A stretch of 64,000 nucleotides of DNA from Flaccisagitta enflata (GCA_965153355.1 OZ231127.1:65906001-65970000); one strand, 5' to 3'. Numbered from the stretch's first letter, positions 47,645 through 59,115 are shown. The notes: generated from the sequence alone by a model not told the origin. A program made the numbers and translations.

Positions 47645-47850
47645 GTTATGGAAGAGGGCCTTGTGAGGCTGTGAGCCCTCACTGACTATTTACTACGCGC
47701 ATCACTCCTAGTTTTCCATTTAGCAAAACTAACTTAGCAAACATCTATCCTGAGTCTAACCCAAAACACTAATGCTTACCAGAATAGCTAAGGGTAAATG
47801 ATTGTTACCTATGTTACCAAAATTCAACAAATCAACCGAGGGTAACGTTG
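47645..47850. other. LINE-adjacent flank
   Basis: GGAAGAGGGCCTTGTGAG plus GTGAGCCCTCACTGACTA, shared with 11282-11313; possibly the 5' border of the second LINE. The rest is unassigned. Confidence 0.35.
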
Positions 47851-48022
47851 ATAATGTACATCGTCAATGAAAAAACTTGGAATAACATCGTACTTCAGTG
47901 AAGCTTACGTTGACAATATCGTATTGCCGTTGTTATGAACAGGTAATGCTCAGTTACAATATTGTCTGTACACACTCACCCTTCACAACTCCCCCCTCCA
48001 ACCAACACAAACGCAATATCAA
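47850..48022 (+). pseudogene. Decayed iGluR exon-1 fragment with duplicated flank
   Basis: ACATCGTCAATGAAAAAACT then TGGAATAACATC recalls TINYAxSWN of the receptor exon 1, and GTTGACAATATCGTATTGCC recalls VDIIVHA. From 47926 to 48022 it is nearly identical to 42277-42382, including the GTTATGAACAGGTAATGCTC stretch and the lead-in to the (CA)n tract, so the two relics share a duplication. Confidence 0.5.
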
Positions 48023-48023
48023 G

Positions 48024-48061
<38 letters not shown>

Positions 48062-48065
48062 ACGC

Positions 48066-48113
<48 letters not shown>
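48022..48113 (+). repeat. (CA)n microsatellite with (CACG) block
   Basis: About 45 dinucleotide units with a central GCACAC zone. Confidence 0.96.
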
Positions 48114-48116
<3 letters not shown>

Positions 48117-48199
48117 CAAAATGGGCGAAATGCGAGTTGCGTTACAGACCCACTGACGGACCAACGGACAGACCGAAGGATGGACATAACCTGATAAAG

Positions 48200-48940
48200 T
48201 GTCGTTAGTCCGCGACTTAAAAAAGAACAGATAAGTTAGCGATATGCATTTAAAAAAGAAGCAGTTGCACGTGGGTTGGCAGAAGCAGTGTTGTGGGGTT
48301 GATGGGTAAGCAGGAAAGTAATGTCGAGGAGGCTCGGGCTGTGATACTCAGAATTCAGAAATCCACCGATTTCATGCCATCCGAAATCTAGATAAATGCA
48401 TTCATTTCGGAGATTTAAGTCAGAGTCATCAGAGTGAGTTTCAGTGTCAATCCGTATGAGGGCGTTATGTTTCACATCGCTTGAGTATCGCTAATGTTGG
48501 CCTTATCGACTGCTTTCCTTTTTCGATCAGCGCTAGATCAACATGTTGAGTATAGAAAAAGAAACTGAGTAAATAAGTTAGGAGCAGGCAGCTATGTAGA
48601 TGAAGGAAAGAGATATTCCAGTATTATCGATCGGCTTAAACTCTCCTGTTCTGACCCGTCCATCTCTTTCCAGTCTGTCTATACATCATTAGGCTGCGTT
48701 TGAAATTCTGCGACCAGAAGTTACGCATCATGTCCACTATCTATCACGCAGAGAACTTTGCAAACTATTAGATCATGGTGGAGAAAAAAATCAAATCAAC
48801 CCAAAGCCAAATCACATAAAGTTTAAATAGTATGAAATAGTTTGACATGATTATGAACATAATTAATTCTTTCTGCCCGCGGTTTCCCGAAAGCAACCAT
48901 TACTTCTAAGGCCTCAATAACATACAAATTTTCCGACAAC
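48200..48940. other. Unassigned
   Basis: No gene, repeat family or iGluR 5' exon recognised. Confidence 0.35.
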
Positions 48941-48944
48941 GTTT

Positions 48945-49265
48945 TAAGTGCGTCCTCGCACAGACGCACTCCTGTAAGAGGTCGTGTCGGTTGGTCAGTT
49001 GGACGGTTGGTCCGTCACGCAAACCTTTATGTTACGTAAAACGCCCAATTTCACCAACTGTTCTTTTTCCTGTTACCTCTCTCACCTTCTTTTTTTCACT
49101 CATTCATTCATTCATTCATTCATTCATTCATTCATTCATTCATTCACTCACTCATTCATTCATTCATTCATTCATTCATTCATTCATTCATATATAAAAA
49201 AAACGTTCAATCATATATTCTTAATCAGCGAGGCGAACATTTTAGCCATAACTTGACCTTGTTTT
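48945..49265 (+). mobile_element. Family B-like element with GTGCGTC hairpin and (ATTC)n
   Basis: Arms GTGCGTC and GACGCAC (48949-48970), GTCGGTTGGTCAGTTGGACG, (ATTC)n at 49100-49191, then TTGACCTTGTTTTTTTC as the far end. Confidence 0.5.
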
Positions 49266-49447
49266 TTTCTACATTGATTCAAGTCACTCAACCTAAGGAC
49301 GCGTCATCGGTCTACTTTGCTTTGTTTCATGCCCGTTGCTAAATGGATTGCAGCCAATATTATCCGATTTCAGAAACGCTCTCATTTGTTTCGTTACGGA
49401 AACGCTAATCTTTCGATCTCTGTCGATGGCACAAACTAGCAAACAAT

Positions 49448-51371
49448 ATGGACCACCTCAAAATTGTTACATTCGACACCCAAAACATCAATGTCAAGAA
49501 TGTTTCGAACGTCCTCGAAGGAATATGCTTCGACATATGGAGAAGAACGGCTCACGATCTTAACATTACTTATACTATCAATTACGCCATAAGCTGGAAC
49601 CACATGATTTCATATTTGAGAGAAGATCGCGTGGATATCATCGTGCACGCCGTTTCTAGAGGAGAGCTGGGTCATTTATCTGAAAAAGAACAAGACGAGT
49701 AAGTAAAACTTCATTTGAAGGAATTTTCTGCTATGAGCCTATCGCTGCATTAATCAGCTTATTTGGATATTTTATCTGAATATTAATATCCGGATATTTC
49801 ATGTAATAAATTTTGTAGATTCACTATGTAGAATATCCGGATGTTAATATCCGGTTAAAATATCCAAATAATATGGTGAATGCAGACGCACCCTGAGAGA
49901 GTAGACGGGAATGTATGATTGGGCAACGTGGCCATCTAGAAAATTTCAACATGGCCGGATACACACCTACCCAAGTTGCGTGCGGGTGGGCAGGGGCAGT
50001 TATAAAAAAAGTTAACCAAGCAGGAGCAGTAAAGCGAAAAACGCCGGGCAACCTCAAAAAAGCTATGTGTTATAGGCCAACCCTCCGACCCACCCTCCGA
50101 CGGTTACAGCGGGTTATGCAGTCACGTGCACGACTAAAGATCTGATAATTCAGGACCAACCCAAATGTAATGGTGTAAGGGTTAGGGGTAAAGAAATAAC
50201 AATTTAAATCCTATTATTGCTTGCGGGTGAGCAGGTGAATTAAGGCGTGCTCAAATCAGACATTGGGCAAGGGCAAAAAGGCCCAAAAAGATCCAAGAGA
50301 CTAAGCATTACAGACCATTCACTCAACCGTCTGACAGACGGACAGTCAGACCGAAATACACTGCATGTTATGGAATCACAATTAACAAAAAAATTATTTT
50401 CCCATTGTCCACTCACTAGTTTCACTTTATTACCGTTTACGTCCGGTGGCCTCCGAGCGGCGATGCTCTCCAAAGAAAGCAAAGACACACTGCAATTTCT
50501 CAAACCATTCCATTGGCAAACCTGGATAGCCTTGATCTTGCTGTATCTCGTATACAGTTTTTCTCTTGGATTGTTGTCATTTTTACGCAAAAGGCGTAAC
50601 ACTAGCGATGAAAGTTTTTCAATATTGCAAAGTTTTTGCTATTTCTTTTTGATCATGATACAAGTCGGAGCGGAGAGGCATCCTACTTACAGAAGCGGTA
50701 AAATACTTATGCTGGCTTGGAGTACCTTTTCACTTATTGTTGTTGCAACTTATACGGCAAATTTGGCAGCTTTTTTCACTAATCGGGAGTCCGATAAGCC
50801 TCTCTGCTCTGTGGTTGATTTGGAAAGGTCTAAATTAAATGCATCAACGTTCAAAGAATTAAAAGGGGTTTTTACAACAGTCAATAACCCAATCATCAAA
50901 CATCTGTTAAAAAGACGCCGTCTTAATTTCGATTTGAGTATCGACGAAAACATGAACGGCCACATCCTAACCTCCCTAGAGGCCGGTCACGTTTTGATCG
51001 CTTACGAGACGTCAATCGAAATCGTGAAAAGGGAGATACCGACACTTTACACATTGGACGGATATTTCACTTTTGCATCGGAGGGTTTTGTGCTGAAAAA
51101 GAATCACAGAATGTTCAAGAAAATCGCCTCACTTTTTACAAATTACGAGGCTGAAGGTTTCTTTCAAGTTGTTAAAAGAAAATATTCAAATCAAGTTGGT
51201 TGTGGACAGCAATTGATGGACAAAAGTCCCGTTAAAGCCATACAAGTTGGAAACCTTTGGGAGGTTGTTGTGATACTTGGAACCTTAGCAATCATTTCTC
51301 TTTTCCTAGAATTGGCGGTCCATTTTTACTCAAATTGGGTGCAAAATTTTCCCATTAACATTGGAGGTTGA
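49448..51371 (+). CDS. Ionotropic glutamate receptor-like subunit, tandem copy 1, two exons, about 400 aa
   Basis: Probable ligand-gated cation channel subunit of the plasma membrane. Exon 1 is 49448-49698 (donor GTAAGT), exon 2 is 50420-51371 (acceptor CACTAG); the phase-2 junction restores an Asp codon and the CDS is 1203 nt. Order: first half of ligand lobe S1 (1-83), rest of S1 with the motif PFTSGG (89-94), M1 (about 116-138), pore loop with Q165 in MIQVG, M3 with the family signature YTANLAAFF (195-203), S2 with NAST (224-227) and AYETS (278-282), M4 (about 363-388). The signature makes the family secure. The acidic E280 fits the residue that holds the ligand amino group, but the usual TxxREE block with the carboxylate-binding Arg is absent at 70-88. 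No amino-terminal domain or signal peptide is visible upstream; an unseen 5' exon is possible, as a TAG acceptor lies just before the start. A tandem copy follows at 54281. Confidence 0.85.
49951..50143 (+). mobile_element. Family B element in intron of iGluR copy 1
   Basis: Distal end ACATGGCCGGATACACACCT, AAGTTGCGTGCGGGTGGGCA; hairpin end GTCACGTGCACGACTAAA. Decayed but full length. Confidence 0.65.
50222..50395 (+). mobile_element. Decayed family B copy before iGluR copy 1 exon 2
   Basis: TTGCGGGTGAGCAGGTGAAT, GGGCAAGGGCAAAAAGGCCC, GACAGACGGACAGTCAGACC and GTTATGGAATCAC recall the family B order; both ends are worn. Confidence 0.4.
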
Positions 51372-51980
51372 CTGGTTTTGCATTGATCTTTTGATTTCAT
51401 TGTATTCGAATTGAATAAGACTGCTTTGATTAGAATTTAGCTCTTGAAATCATTAATCACATAAATGCATAAATCACTAATCCATTCGATTTACCAATCA
51501 ACCAACCCACTGACGCTATTATATTCATATAGTTTTTATTCTGAGGCGGTCTGTCAGTTTGCCGACTTCTAGCCAGTTATATCCTTGCACCCATGAACCC
51601 TATGTCGTGTGCGGTTAGGCAGTTGCAGAAAACAACATTCAAGTTGGAGACCTTTGGCCCGATAATCTATTTTTTTCATCGATCTCTTCATCAAAGCTTA
51701 GGCTTCCCCGGCATTTACAAAATCTGGTGCAGACGCTCAGAAGTTTCACTGAGGAATAACCTCAACAGCCGGGATGAGCTTCTGAGCCTGTCAATCGCTC
51801 AGTTTCTCTCTAATCGATTGGACAAGAACTAACTTTATTCATATCTTCATATCTTTCAGTTTGTAGCTCTAGTTTAGTTCAACGGGTGTTGTAAGCGTAT
51901 TTTTGTCATCACATGACAAATAGAATGCTAAATTCAGGTAGAATCCAATACTACCTAATACTCATGAGATATCTATAAGT
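51372..51980. other. 3' flank of iGluR copy 1
   Basis: 51372-51828 is copied in inverted form at 43103-43570. A frame of 79 codons (51593-51832) is not shared intact by the copy, so it is unlikely to be a gene. No certain polyadenylation signal. Confidence 0.4.
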
Positions 51981-52080
<100 letters not shown>

Positions 52081-52096
52081 GTTTCGTGTTGAGAGG

Positions 52097-52445
52097 GTTT
52101 TTAGTTGCGGACACGCAACACTATAAGAGGCTTCGTCCGGCCATCAGTCCGTCCTTCTATCCGTTCGTCCCTCCGTTCGTCCGTCCGTCCGTCCGTCTGT
52201 CCGTCCGTCCGTCCGTTCGTCCGTCCATCCGTCCGTCTGTCTGTCCTTCTGTCCATCCGTCCGTCCGTCCGTCCGTCCGTCCGTCCATCCATAAGCATGA
52301 GTCAAAAAGTGGGGAAACAAGCGTTTTGTGGGCTTTTTGTGTATGTGCCTGTGTTGGAAGGGGGTTGGGTGGTGCATTGGATGTGGATGAGGGTTGACTG
52401 CCCCTGCCCACGCAACGATATTGTGACCCCGCGTCACATGTTTTT
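52097..52445 (+). mobile_element. Family B-prime element, near-complete
   Basis: TTTTTAGTTGCGGACACGCA (hairpin GTTGCG/CGCAAC at 52104-52119), AGGCTTCGTCC, (CGTC)n core (52150-52290), GAGTCAAAAAGTGGGGAAAC, then GCCCCTGCCCACGCAACGAT, ATTGTGACCCCGCGTCACAT. Confidence 0.75.
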
Positions 52446-52487
52446 ATCTGGTTCGAATGTGTTGCAGCAAACACAAGCATCAGACAA

Positions 52488-52692
52488 AGGCCGGACACTC
52501 GCCAGTCGCGTGCGGGTGGCCAAAGGCAGTGAGAGGGAAGGCCACTGAAATATTTGGACACGGTACGCGGTACTAGAATAGTTCATAACTGCCAAAAAGG
52601 TAAAAGTGTGACAGCATAAACAACGAACCAATGACCCGACCAACTGAATAATGGGATTGCAGGGTGTAGACTGGCGTGTGCGCAACTTAATA
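52488..52692 (+). mobile_element. Family B element, worn
   Basis: AAAGGCCGGACACTCGCCAG, TCGCGTGCGGGTGGCC; GGTAAAAGTGTGACAGC; hairpin end GTGTAGACTGGCGTGTGCGC, AACTTAA. Confidence 0.6.
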
Positions 52693-52694
52693 AT

Positions 52695-53393
52695 CTATAA
52701 ACGCTTGTGCAACATACATTGTCATAATGCTTAAAGTTAAACCCATAAAAAAACATGCAGTTGAGCTTTACTAGAGCGCATTTCAAGGGACTTAGCATAA
52801 TAATGCTTAGAAATGTTTCCTCGAAATCCAAGAAGCTTCGCCGTTGACACTGAATTTTGCCAAGTGTTTGTGAAAGAGAATGTTTTCTATAAGACAGAGC
52901 GTTTCCAGCTGTGATTGGTGGCAAGTACAGACAATTGCTTGGCGAAAAATACAAAGTAATCAAGTAAGTTACAAGTTCGAAAAAAGCTTCAGTCGAATTA
53001 TAATAATGGTTTGTAATCACACATTAAGTGTAGCACAGTCAATAAGCAACAATGTCGTCAGTAAATAGATTACAAAGAATTAAAAAAAGCCATGGCCAAG
53101 TAGTAGATCAAAGTTGAAATTATGATTGACAACTCTCGTATGTGCTAGAAAGCCGTCCTAGTAAGCCCTTACGTCAATCAGACCTGCGTGCAGACTTTCA
53201 ACTATCAGCTGCCGAGATTGAAGCGAATAGAGCTAGAGTCAAGAAGGTTTACCATATAATAAGAGAGTATCGACGATGGTCAGATGGACCAACAAATGGA
53301 CGAACATTACCCAATCTAGAATTATATGTCTATGGCATCAAAAACGAACGGAACCGCTTTTCATAAATCGTGTGTCATTCGTGGATCTTTAGG
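52695..53393. other. Unassigned
   Basis: No known gene; the 145-codon minus-strand frame at 52583-53020 crosses a repeat and has no family resemblance. Confidence 0.35.
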
Positions 53394-53395
53394 TA

Positions 53396-53905
53396 CAGTA
53401 GATCTCGTCTAGACTTGAGATAACGGGGGCAAGCATTGTAGAAAAACAATTGATGCCAGGGGAGTGATATTTGAAATATAGAATAATAAAGAGATGTTTT
53501 ATTGCCCATGATAGCTGGTTGCCATTTGAGGGAACATTTTTTAGAATTAAATTTGCTACAACTTTCCCACAGTATGTTCTGTAAGAATGTCGCTCGTTTA
53601 GTGGTTGCTAGGGGTTGTCACACATGGATACGCTCTCTAGCAACGGCCAAACGAGCGACATTCTTACAGAACATACTGTGGGAAAGTTGTAGCAAATTTG
53701 ATTTAAAGCAATGTTCCCTAAAAAAATCTCTCAAAATATTGATATTTTAGCAAGAATACATGGAAATATGTTTCCATGGCAACCACCTATCACAGGGAAT
53801 TAAACATCCTTTGATCAGTCTATGATCCAAATATCGCTTCCCTGCCTTCATTCGTCTTTCCACAATGCTTGCCCCTGTTCTCTCAAGTCTAGACGAGATC
53901 TACTG
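53396..53905. mobile_element. TA-flanked foldback MITE, CAGTAGATCTCG ends, 510 bp
   Basis: CAGTAGATCTCGTCTAGACT on both sides in inverse, TA at 53394-53395 and 53906-53907. The inside folds too: arms of about 70 bp (TTTGCTACAACTTTCCCACA.. and its inverse) around a 25-bp centre near 53620. Confidence 0.8.
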
Positions 53906-54280
53906 TATGCTTCCATCTCCTGGAATAGAAGACGATACCGACAAAAAACTTAATATGGCGACTGGTCCAACAAGGTTTTGCATTAGCGAAAGCTTTCAAC
54001 TCTATTAGCGTTGAAAGCTTTTAACGAAAATCAATGGAACAAACACTATCCACTTTTTCTTCTTTTTTTTCTTTTTTGTGAACTAGTCATTGTTCCTATC
54101 TCCTCGCTAACGAAACTTGAACGATTTCAGGAATTATTAAAAACATCATCTTCACCCCTAATTTGCGGTTGAGCAGGGGCGGAATCGCTCGCAGTTAAGA
54201 TTGAAAACCTACCAACGGACGGACGGACCGACCGACCAACATACAAACCTCGGTAGATTTATGGGCACGTGACAAATAGA

Positions 54281-57108
54281 ATGGATCACGTCGACATCGT
54301 TACATTTGACACCCAAAACATCAACATTAAAAATGTCTCAAACGTCCTGGAAGGAATTTGCATCGATATATGGCGTAGAACGGCTTATGATCTCAACATC
54401 ACTTATACTATCAACTATGCCAAGAGTTGGAACGAAACGATTTCGTATTTGAGAGAAGATCGCGTTGATATTATCGTACACGCCGTGGCTATGGGAGAGT
54501 TACCTGAAAAGGCACGACAAAAGTAAGTAGAGCGGGAATTCATTTGAAGGCAAATTTTCATAGAAAAAGGAATAAGATATCCAAATATCTTTACTTTTTT
54601 CCTTGATGAAAAACCAGCAGTTCAACAATATAGGCAAATTAGAGGCTAAATGGGGATTTCGAATAAAATGGAAAATGAAATTTGAAACAAGGCCGTATAC
54701 ACGGCTACCGAAGTCGCGTGCGGTTGGGCAGGGGCGGTGGAAAAAAAGGCTTACCTAAATGTTTGGATGCAAAAACATCTTGTTAACGCAGAAAAAGCTA
54801 ATGGTGACAGACCGACCGACCGTCCGAAGGACATAGCGGGTTTTAGAGTCGTAGTGCACGCGACTAAAAATAGAAATGGTAAGGTACTTTAATGATGATC
54901 TGATCAAAAAAACATTTTGCATACGTACATACTGACACACATGACTATTAGCTTGTACCTAAATGACTAAAAGCAATAAAATCAGAATTCTACAAGTAGT
55001 TCTTGTTGTGGGGCTGTCTTGGGCTTCTAATGACACCAAGTTTGGTCTGAAAAATTTGCATCTTGCTGTCCGCGCCTTACCTTGAATTTTCCTTCAGCCT
55101 ATAGGAAACCAAAAATTTCAAAGTGTTTAAATCTCTGTTTTGACTGCAGATTTGAAATCTGCAGAAAAAACTGTTAATTGAAAGTGCTTTCCTTTTTTCA
55201 ATATTCCCTTGGGATCATAGTCAAAATTCATGTTAAAGATATAAAAAAAAGGTAAGTTCGGCGATTTTATATATAAATAAAAGAGAAAGGTAAGTTTTGC
55301 AAACTTTGACACTTATTTTGAGCACCTTCTAGTTGGAATATTGAAAAAAGGAAAGCACTTTCAATTACCAGTTTTTCTTGCAGATTTTAAATCTGCAGTC
55401 AAAACAGAGATTTAAGCACTTTGAAATTTTTTGTTTCCCATAGGCTGAAGGAAAATTCAAGGTAAGGCGCGGACAGCAAGATGCAATTTTTTCAGACCCA
55501 AATTGATGGCATTGGAAGCCCAAGACAGCCCCACAATAAGAACTACTTGTAGAATTCTGATTTTATTGTTTATTGTCATTTCGGTACAAGCTAATGACTA
55601 TACCATATCATTGGCGCCATTTTGAACATATAATTTTTATTCTTGCACGTGCAATTCTTTAAGAAGGTGTGTCCGTTGGTCGATTGTTCGGTTGCTTTAT
55701 TGCATTGGTCCCATGGTAATACAGTCTTTAAGATGACACAATATTCGTCAAAAATTCATGTTTAGTAATACTGCCCCTGCCCATTCATACGTGTCTGATA
55801 ATGGTCAAGTGCCCAGTCTTATTTTCTTAGTGAAACTGAAAGGAAATATGTGTGGCTGTGCCATGCAGTCGTAAGGTCGGCCCATGACTCTTTTTTCAAT
55901 GGATATTTCTTGTCCTTGCTGTTAGCAGGACACAGAACACATTCCATTTTTAGTCGCGTGCTACATGACTCTACAGTCTACACCCCGCTATGTCGGTCCG
56001 TCCGTCCGTCCGTCCCTCACACTTTACTTTTTTTGCGGTCTTTGGCCTCACAGCTTCTGCCCAAATGATCAACTGACCTCAAATATGGTCCCTGCCCATC
56101 CGCTCGCGACTGAGGTAGCAGTGTATCCGGCCTTGTTTTTCTTTATTGACCAGCATCTCTTTGTTGCCATTCACGTCGGGTGGTCTACGAGCGGCCATGC
56201 TATACAAGGAACGCGAGGATTCCCTGCAATTTCTCAAACCATTCCACTGGCAAACATGGCTGGCGCTGATTTTACTGTATTTGGTTTACAGTTTCTGTTT
56301 GGGCTTTTTGTCATTTCTACGCAAAAAGCATAATCCTGGGGATGAAAGCTTTTCTTTTATGCAATGTTTTCATTACTTCTTTTTGATAATGATACAAGTC
56401 GGAGCTGAGAGGCATCCTACCCACAAGAGTGGCAAATTACTGATGCTTGCCTGGAGCACCTTTTCACTTATTGTTATAGCAACTTATACGGCAAATTTGG
56501 CGGCTTTCTTCACTAATCCGCAATCAGATAAGCCTCTCTACTCCGTCTCTGATATAGAAAGGTCTTCATTTAATGCATCAACTTTTATCGAGTTCAAAGA
56601 AATCTTAAAGGGGCTTCGAAACCCTTTGGTAAGAAACCTCATGAAGAGCGACCGAATCAGTTTCGACATGAGTCTCAGTGAAAACATAGATGGTCAAATT
56701 GTGACAACTTTGGAGTCAAAAAAAGTCTTCATCGCGTATGAGACTTTAATCGAATCAGCGAAAAAGGTCCAACCGAGGCAATACACGCTCGATGGTTATT
56801 TCACTTATGCTACGGAGGGTTTCGCGCTGAAAAAAGATCACAGACTGGTCAGAAATATCACCTCCCTTTTTATGAGTTACGAGGCTGAGGGATTTTTTCA
56901 GCAAGTGAAAAGGAAATATGTAAGCCAGGGAGGGTGCGGTTGGCAATCAAAAGAAAAAAGCCCCGTCAAGACCATCCAAGTTGGAAACTTTCGGGAGGTC
57001 ATCATGATACTGGGAAATCTAGCCATAATTTCTTTTGTCCTAGAATTGACGGTTTATTTCTACTCGAATCGGGTGAGTAATTGTTCTATTCAGACTGGGA
57101 AGCATTGA
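54281..57108 (+). CDS. Ionotropic glutamate receptor-like subunit, tandem copy 2, two exons, about 398 aa
   Basis: Paralogue of the receptor at 49448, about two thirds identical by eye in the exon 2 part. Exon 1 is 54281-54522 (an in-frame Met also exists at 54269), exon 2 is 56154-57108; intron position and phase are identical to copy 1, giving 1197 nt. S1 start, M1, pore loop (MIQVG), M3 (YTANLAAFF), S2 (NAST, AYET) and M4 are all present and open, so it looks functional. The S1 region before PFTSGG reads LPEKARQN, again without the standard REE block, although an Arg is nearby. The 1631-bp intron holds three mobile elements (54682-54869, 54949-55593, 55948-56140); the last ends about 13 bp before exon 2 and seems to supply part of the pyrimidine tract of the acceptor. 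An amino-terminal domain is not visible. A short AAGCATTG tandem repeat begins at the stop codon. Confidence 0.83.
54682..54870 (+). mobile_element. Family B element in intron of iGluR copy 2
   Basis: AACAAGGCCGTATACACGGC, GAAGTCGCGTGCGGTTGGGC, ACCGACCGACCGTCC, hairpin end GTCGTAGTGCACGCGAC (54848-54864) then TAAAAA. Confidence 0.75.
54949..55593. mobile_element. Long foldback element, 645 bp, with 8-bp target duplication
   Basis: ATGACTAT flanks both sides (54941-54948, 55594-55601). Ends TAGCTTGTACC and inverse; arms of about 255 bp (GAATTCTACAAGTAGTTCTT, GGGCTGTCTTGGGCTTC, TTGACTGCAGATTT) are highly alike and surround a spacer of about 130 bp. Inside the intron of iGluR copy 2. Confidence 0.85.
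55946..56140 (+). mobile_element. Family B element next to the iGluR copy 2 splice acceptor
   Basis: Hairpin GTCGCGTGCTACATGAC (55953-55969) after TTTTTA; CCCGCTATGTCGGTCC; CACTTTACTTTTTTTGCGGT; GGCCTCACAGCTTCTGCCCA; distal end CTCGCGACTGAGGTAGCAGT, GTATCCGGCCTTGTTTTT. Confidence 0.8.
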
Positions 57109-57209
57109 AGCATTGAAGCATAGAAGCATTGAAACAGGTAAAAAAGGTTGTCAAGATGCAAAAAAATATCCTAAACCAGGTAATAGAAATGATGACTCCT
57201 GTAAGAATA

Positions 57210-57711
57210 CAGTAGATGTCGTCTAGACTTGAAAATACGGGGGAGCTCCTAACCTGACTATCACTACAGTGTGGAGACTGATATTTTGCTGGTGTAATAT
57301 ATAGATACTGAGGGGGTGACAATGGGGTATGGTATCCCCCTACGGCTTACCTTAGGAAAAAAAACTTTTAGTATAAGACTGTAAGATCAATCACTTTTTT
57401 TGCAGAATTTCAGCTTCATCTATTTGCTTGACTTGCAAAATTAACCTGAGATTCGCACCTGAAACCTTAAAATAAACTAATCTCAATGAATCTGATGTCA
57501 AGTGATCTAACCACTAGACCAATTTCAGAAGCTTTTTCATTGGAGTGACTTTGATTTAGTGTATTTAAATTTTTTTTCTATTCACAGAGCTGCCATACCC
57601 CATTGTCAACCCTATAGGACATAAGCATTATACACACAGTTTCGTTTCAATTGTACATAGGTTATTCAGCATAGCAGGGCCCATATTTTCAGGTATAGAC
57701 GACATCTACTG
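57210..57711. mobile_element. TA-flanked MITE, CAGTAGATGTCG ends, 502 bp, with nested insert
   Basis: CAGTAGATGTCGTCTAGACT on the left, TAGACGACATCTACTG on the right, TA on both sides; sister of 53396-53905. A second inverted pair, GACAATGGGGTATGG and CCATACCCCATTGTC (57320, 57594), marks an inner element. Confidence 0.75.
57436..57532 (-). ncRNA. tRNA-like sequence, pseudogene or SINE head
   Basis: Minus strand reads TTGGTCTAGTGGTTAGATCA (A-box-like, as in several tRNAs) and, about 45 bp later, AGGTGCGAATCTCAGG (B-box-like but GTGCGAAT for GTTCGAAT). The middle is too long and the acceptor arms do not pair, so not a working tRNA. Confidence 0.35.
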
Positions 57712-57714
57712 TAC

Positions 57715-58690
57715 TTATCATCTTCACACACCATCACACCAGTATGACACTGTTTTACTTGCATTAATCCATCCAACTATGGGATGGTTTAGTATTTTTG
57801 GGGGGCATGATCAGACAGAACCTATGATATTATGCACATCCCTATAATTTGATTTTAGTATTACAGTAAATACATATCGAACTGTGAGAACAAATTCTTA
57901 CCAATGCCCGCCGGTTTTCGAGGGGATCCTCTAGACATTCATGCAGATACATTGCAAGTGAGAAAAAATGACATTAAACAAGAACTTTGTCATGAAAGTC
58001 ACAATCTCAATGAACCGCAAAAATTAGTATATCAACGATACAATAGCGTGTGACTTCCATGACAACGATCTTTTTTATAGCCTCTAGCTAGCTTGGAGTT
58101 TACGGATAAAAGAAGCACATAACAGTGAACCATGCTCCCAGCCCTACATATTCTAAACATTTTTCTATCTGCAGGCATCTAATAGTGCTTAAAGGAAGAG
58201 AACAGAAGAGAAGAATCTGTAATGGAGCAATGGCATTTTTTATAATTGCAATCCATTAATTCGCTAGATTTGTAATTGCCCTTCATTGATTGTTAATGTT
58301 GAATATCTACATGAACATAATTCTATACTACTGTTTAAAAGGACAGTTGAAGACAAAACCGAAAGAGACCTACCATAAGAAAGAGAAGGGGAAGAAAGGG
58401 AAAGGGAAAGGGAAGGAGGTTACAATGGATGAAGACTTTTCGCTGGAGGGTGAAGGGGGAAGCAGAGATATGAAGAGGAAAGGAGTTACAGATGTAAGAA
58501 TCTTGCAGCAGATGAAAAAAGATAACAAAGAGGAGAAAGAACGACTTAGTGGAATAAGAAAATAAAAGGGAAAGTAGCTGCGAATGATGAAAGCCTCTTG
58601 CGGCAGAGTAAAATAGGGAAACCTCTTCACCTTTTCTCGTATCAACGATCCTAAACCGAAATAGCCGACAAAAATTCGGCGGCCAGCCAT
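57715..58690. other. Unassigned
   Basis: A 91-codon Lys/Glu-rich frame (58290-58565) follows from purine-rich sequence and has no family resemblance. Confidence 0.35.
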
Positions 58691-58691
58691 T

Positions 58692-58855
<164 letters not shown>

Positions 58856-59077
58856 ACACTCTTTTTTTATCATTCTTCTTCTCTGTATGTATGTGTTTAC
58901 TAAGAAGAAAATTCAACAATTTGAGGAGAAAAATCTAAAATAAACAAACGTGACGTCAAAGGCTGGAGTCTGCAGCAGCCAACGGCAGCAGCAATCATCT
59001 GCGGCGGCTGATCCGGGGCCTCACTTTGGCGCCTGCCCTTCCTGCAGTAGGGGGGAGGTGAGTGTGAAAGTGATCAT

Positions 59078-59115
<38 letters not shown>

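Noticed and set aside
50247-50419. Start of iGluR copy 1 exon 2 at the ATG at 50247
   Set aside because: The upstream 58 codons lie in a decayed family B element; the AG at 50418-50419 gives the same junction phase as in copy 2.
51593-51832. 79-codon frame downstream of iGluR copy 1
   Set aside because: The inverted duplicate at 43103 does not keep the frame open, so it is likely flank.
58290-58565. 91-codon Lys/Glu-rich frame
   Set aside because: Purine-rich composition explains it; no Kozak-like context or splice signals and no known domain.
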